From contig MEQV01000196.1 of NCBI GenBank assembly GCA_001770355.1, forward strand, positions 1 through 8,414: a DNA stretch of 8,414 nt. Direction: 5' to 3'. The notes under the pieces are model-generated. The model ran no database searches and was not told the DNA's origin. It was given only the letters and a program-made list of their open reading frames with translations. The position numbers and the translations under genes were made by a program. Shown in pieces: positions 6,094-8,414 of the stretch. Source of the DNA: Betaproteobacteria bacterium RIFCSPLOWO2_02_FULL_62_17. Lineage in GTDB: Bacteria > Pseudomonadota > Gammaproteobacteria > Burkholderiales > SG8-39. Within the stretch, counting starts at the first letter, position 1. The number at the start of each line of letters is the position of its first letter.

Positions 6094-6327
6094 GTGACCG
6101 GGGTGTTCAACGTCGGAGTCGATGTCGGTGGCACCTTCACGGACACGGTCGCCATCGACAACACCGGCAGGCTGTTCGTCGGCAAGGCGCCGACGCCGGC
6201 CTCCATCGGACGCCTGACGGTGCGCCCGGATTGGCAGACCTACCGCGAGTACTTTTGCCCGGGGTGCGGCGTGCTGCTCGATGTGGCTTTCGAGGAAGCG
6301 GGAAAAGCCCGCCGGGCGGCCGCGTGA
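6094..6327 (+). pseudogene. HyuA N-terminus fused in frame to a ketone-carboxylase gamma-subunit C-terminus
   Basis: This open 77-codon frame joins parts of two proteins. Residues 1 to about 36 are the N-terminus of a HyuA-type ATPase (N-methylhydantoinase A / acetone carboxylase beta), with the phosphate-binding signature VGVDVGGTFTDTVAID and GRLFVGKAPTPAS. From about residue 40, PDWQTYREYFCPGCGVLLD resembles the end of an acetone/acetophenone carboxylase gamma subunit, with one zinc-type CPGC knuckle (Cys55, Cys58). A normal HyuA has about 650-700 residues, and a normal gamma subunit carries a second Cys pair nearer its start; both are missing. The likely cause is one large in-frame deletion with a junction near 6200-6215. 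The frame starts at GTG 6094 (or GTG 6103) without a good ribosome site, and its TGA overlaps a GTG of the MFS frame. It cannot be an active ATPase. A short functional protein is possible but unlikely. Confidence 0.75.
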
Positions 6328-6404
6328 GGCGCGTGCAAAGCCTGGCAACGAAGTCAGGTAGCACTAGGGCAGGCCGGCAGCTCGATGGCGGTTTGCTGCG
6401 TTCC

Positions 6405-7649
6405 ATGGGAGCGCCGTTCGCCCACCGCGATTTCCGTTGGCTGTGGGGCGGGTCGCTGCTGTCCTACTCGGCGCAATGGATCCAGCAGGCGGGTCTGGGC
6501 TGGGTGGTCTATGACATCACCGGATCGGGGACTTTGGTCGGCGCGGTGATGGGCGTGCGCGCCATTCCGATGGTAGTGCTGGCGCCTTTTGCGGGCGTGG
6601 CGGCTGACCGCTACCACCGCCGCCGGTTGCTGCAGGCCTGCCAGTGGTTCTCGGCGACTGTCGCGTTCGCATTCGGCACCGCGCTCGCGTTTCAATGGGT
6701 CAGCATCTGGATCTTGTTCGCCTTCTCGCTGGTGATGGGCGGCTCGGTGGTATTCGACCGGCCGACGCGGCAAGCGGCGATGTTCGAACTGGTGCCGCGC
6801 GACATCGCCATGAAGGCGGTCGCCCTCAACATCATCGGCAGCAACCTGTCGCGCGTGATCGCGCCGGCGGTAGCGGGCTACCTGCTCGCCTGGATCGGAT
6901 TCGGAGGCTACTTCATGGTGGAGGGAGCGCTCTACACGGCCGCGGGTTTCCTGGTGCTTCAAGTTTACTTCGCGAGGCGCGACCGCTCCGCTGAGGAGTC
7001 GGCTAGGAGCGAGCTATCCGCAGGCCTGCGCTACGCCGCCGGGAATCCCGCCATCCGCAGCTTGTTCCTGATGGGAACCTGCGGGTTTCTGCTGCTGGTG
7101 CCGGCGATGGGTACGCTGTTTCCGATCTATGCCAAGGACGTCTACGGCGCCGGGCCCGAAGGCGTCGGCATGATGTTCGCGGCGGTCGGCGTCGGCGGTA
7201 TTGCCGGCGCCTACCTGGCCGGAGTACTGTCACGCTTCGACCGGCAGGGCCTGGTGCAGGTGATGGCGAACCTCGGCTTCGTGGTCATGATGCTGGGGCT
7301 CGCGGCAAGCCCCACGCTTTTGTGGGCTCTGGTATTTTGCGCGCTGGCGGGAGGGTCGGAGATGGTGATGAGCACCAGCAACATGGCAATGATGCAGATG
7401 TGCGCGCCCGAACATATGCGCGGGCGCATCACCAGCCTGAACCAGTTCTATCCCGCGATGATTTCGGCGGGCGGCTTTATCACCGGACCGCTCGCCGATC
7501 TGTACGGCCCGGGTGGGGCTACGATCCTCGCGGCAATCGTCTGCGCTGCCGGCACGCTTGCACTGTATCTTTACTCGCCGCACCTGCGCGCGCTGCGTGT
7601 GAGCGACTACCAGCGTTCCAGTTCCGGGGAGGCATCACGTGTCGGATAA
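6405..7649 (+). CDS. MFS transporter, EntS/transmembrane secretion effector type
   Basis: The 414-residue product is a 12-helix major facilitator of the MFS_3/EntS-like exporter group, in the inner membrane and driven by proton exchange. The N-terminus APFAHRDFRWLWGGSLLSY is typical of the family. MFS motif A follows between helices 2 and 3 as GVAADRYHRRR (64-74), and FDRPTRQAAMFELVPRD marks the helix 4/5 region. The second half contains GVGMMFAAVGVGGIAGAYLAG and MRGRITSLNQFYP, and the tail is hydrophilic. I chose ATG 6405 because it places HRDFRWLW where homologues begin, although no ribosome site precedes it. In-frame alternatives are GTG 6324, which overlaps the preceding TGA as GTGA and would give 441 residues, and GTG 6333. 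Frames reaching back to 6078 would read through the HyuA/gamma segment and are rejected. The substrate is unknown; an exported acid or metabolite from the neighbouring pathway is a guess. Confidence 0.9.
   Translation: MGAPFAHRDFRWLWGGSLLSYSAQWIQQAGLGWVVYDITGSGTLVGAVMGVRAIPMVVLAPFAGVAADRYHRRRLLQACQWFSATVAFAFGTALAFQWVSIWILFAFSLVMGGSVVFDRPTRQAAMFELVPRDIAMKAVALNIIGSNLSRVIAPAVAGYLLAWIGFGGYFMVEGALYTAAGFLVLQVYFARRDRSAEESARSELSAGLRYAAGNPAIRSLFLMGTCGFLLLVPAMGTLFPIYAKDVYGAGPEGVGMMFAAVGVGGIAGAYLAGVLSRFDRQGLVQVMANLGFVVMMLGLAASPTLLWALVFCALAGGSEMVMSTSNMAMMQMCAPEHMRGRITSLNQFYPAMISAGGFITGPLADLYGPGGATILAAIVCAAGTLALYLYSPHLRALRVSDYQRSSSGEASRVG
7626..7632 (+). promoter_or_regulatory. Strong Shine-Dalgarno inside the end of the MFS gene
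   Basis: GGGGAGG lies six bases before GTG 7639 and 15-21 bases before the MFS stop. It could start the small frame at 7639, which runs into the thioredoxin-like gene by an ATGA overlap. Confidence 0.5.
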
Positions 7650-7755
7650 GAGCTTTCGTCGGGAAAGCGGAAAAAGCCGGCGTCAAGTTCGAATGATGGC
7701 CAGCCGGGAAGCCGCCCGGGACAGCGTCCACGACCGGCGTGTCGCCGCGGCATGA
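7639..7755 (+). CDS. Doubtful 38-codon frame between the MFS and thioredoxin-like genes
   Basis: GTG 7639 follows a strong GGGGAGG site and opens 38 codons ending in a TGA that overlaps the next ATG (ATGA at 7752-7755). The peptide is very basic, starts VSDKSFRRESGKSRRQ, and resembles no family I know. It overlaps the MFS end by 11 bases. It may only serve to couple translation of the downstream gene. It may also be a relic: in another frame, 7652-7696 reads AFVGKAEKAGVKFE-stop, which looks like a natural C-terminus. I give no function. Confidence 0.3.
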   Translation: MSDKSFRRESGKSRRQVRMMASREAARDSVHDRRVAAA

Positions 7756-8414
7756 AACGCTTCCCAGACGGTCTGCTGGCGGTGGTCAAACGCGATTGTC
7801 CGACCTGCGCGCTGATCGAGCCGGTGTTGCGGCAGCTTGCCGCCGACGCGGCCGCCTTCACCGTTTTCACCCAGGACGATGCCCGCTTTCCCGCAGGCGC
7901 AGGCAAAGTGATCGACGACACCGACCTTGCGAACTCCTACCACCTCGATATCGATATCGTGCCCACCTTGATCCACATCCGAGACGGCCGCGAGGTCGCA
8001 CGCGCACATGGCTGGCACCGCGGCGAATGGGAAACGGTGTCCGGCGTGCGCGGGCTCGGGCATGGTCTCCCGGAGGCGCGCCCCGGCTGCGGATCGAAAA
8101 CCCAGGAACCCGGCATGCCGACCCGGCTCGCGGTGCGCTATGGCGGGGTGAAATTCCAGGCGCGCGGCATCGCGATTCCGGCCTCGGCCGATCCGATCGA
8201 ATATTGCTACGAGCGCGGCTGGAGCGACGGACTGCCGGTGGTGCCGCCGACGCGCGAGCGGGTGCTGGAGATGTTGGGCGGCACCCGGCGTGGCGCGGCC
8301 GAGATCCTCGGGGCCATTCCCACGGATCTCGCCGAGTGCACGGTGGAGAAAGCGGCGATCTCGGCGGTGATGGCCGGTTGCAAACCCGAGTACTTTCCGG
8401 TGGTGCTTGCGGCG
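7752..8414 (+). CDS. Thioredoxin-like domain protein with C-terminal DGLPVVPPT domain (3' end missing)
   Basis: From ATG 7752 a frame stays open to the window end (221 codons visible). Residues 1 to about 100 look like a thioredoxin fold: a strand LLAVVKR leading to the redox motif C16-P-T-C19, then the cis-proline motif VPT at Pro71 in IDIVPTLIHIRDG. No signal peptide or membrane segment is seen, so it is probably cytoplasmic. After a linker with PGCGSKTQEPG (Cys113) comes a second domain with YERGWSDGLPVVPPTRERV (153-171) and CTVEKAAISAVMAGC (196-210). I recall this second block as conserved in bacterial proteins of unknown function, sometimes near selenoprotein-like UGSC genes, but I cannot verify that. 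The ATG overlaps the stop of the 38-codon frame, so translation may be coupled. Six cysteines in the visible part suggest redox chemistry or metal binding. Start and thioredoxin fold are well supported; function is unknown. Confidence 0.85.
   Translation, partial: MKRFPDGLLAVVKRDCPTCALIEPVLRQLAADAAAFTVFTQDDARFPAGAGKVIDDTDLANSYHLDIDIVPTLIHIRDGREVARAHGWHRGEWETVSGVRGLGHGLPEARPGCGSKTQEPGMPTRLAVRYGGVKFQARGIAIPASADPIEYCYERGWSDGLPVVPPTRERVLEMLGGTRRGAAEILGAIPTDLAECTVEKAAISAVMAGCKPEYFPVVLAA

Noticed and set aside
6078..6404. N-terminal extension of the MFS protein from TTG 6078 or ATG 6090
   Set aside because: The extension is an Arg/Gly-rich out-of-frame reading of the HyuA/gamma segment, whose own frame has clear protein motifs. 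MFS homologues begin near HRDFRWLW.
1..8414. CRISPR arrays, tRNA or rRNA genes, insertion sequences, phage genes or a defence system
   Set aside because: No regularly spaced direct repeats, no cloverleaf or rRNA signatures, no transposase or terminal inverted repeats, and no nuclease, toxin or recombinase motifs were seen on either strand.

Overview
The window is GC-rich, and every gene I can support lies on the plus strand. A solute receptor of the Bug (tripartite tricarboxylate) family, a CaiB/BaiF CoA-transferase, a ThDP-dependent acyl-CoA lyase or decarboxylase and a hydantoinase-B/ketone-carboxylase subunit together suggest a metabolically versatile betaproteobacterium (Burkholderiales or Rhodocyclales type). 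Perfect FNR/ANR-type palindromes between the genes suggest it responds to low oxygen. The taxonomy is an inference from gene content and composition, not from a marker gene.

Layout. Positions 2-751 hold the C-terminal three quarters of a Bug receptor. A 206-base gap follows, with a perfect FNR-type box (859-872) and a strong ribosome binding site. Then comes a probable three-gene operon: a formyl-CoA-transferase-like class III CoA-transferase (958-2214), an oxalyl-CoA decarboxylase/2-hydroxyacyl-CoA lyase-like ThDP enzyme (2254-3912), and a HyuB-type alpha subunit of a ketone carboxylase or hydantoinase (3963-5753). The 324 bases at 5754-6077 carry a second perfect FNR-type box, a broken copy of the C-terminus of the same kind of Bug receptor, a GC-rich hairpin, a third FNR/DNR-type box and a perfect TATAAT. 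Next is a 77-codon frame that starts as HyuA and ends as an acetone/acetophenone carboxylase gamma subunit, apparently a deletion chimera. It overlaps a possible start of an MFS exporter gene (6405-7649). After a doubtful 38-codon frame comes the start of a two-domain protein with a thioredoxin-like N-terminus and an uncharacterised C-terminal domain, cut by the window end (7752-8414).

How the genes may work together (inference). The pairing of an Frc-like CoA-transferase with an Oxc/HACL-like enzyme is the layout of formyl-CoA-dependent acid activation. In both enzymes, residues that define the oxalate versions are changed, so the substrate is probably not oxalate. A 2-hydroxyacyl-CoA lyase would release formyl-CoA, which could recharge the CoA-transferase, and a ketone or aldehyde. 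HyuB and the HyuA and gamma remnants belong to the ATP-dependent ketone carboxylase family. The cluster may therefore be an oxygen-regulated route for a 2-hydroxy acid or ketone, with the Bug receptor capturing the substrate outside the cytoplasm. No intact HyuA or gamma gene is visible here, so a carboxylase could work only if those subunits are encoded elsewhere.

The stretch from about 5.8 to 7.75 kb shows signs of gene loss: a Bug stub, a HyuA/gamma fusion and possibly a third fragment near 7.65 kb.
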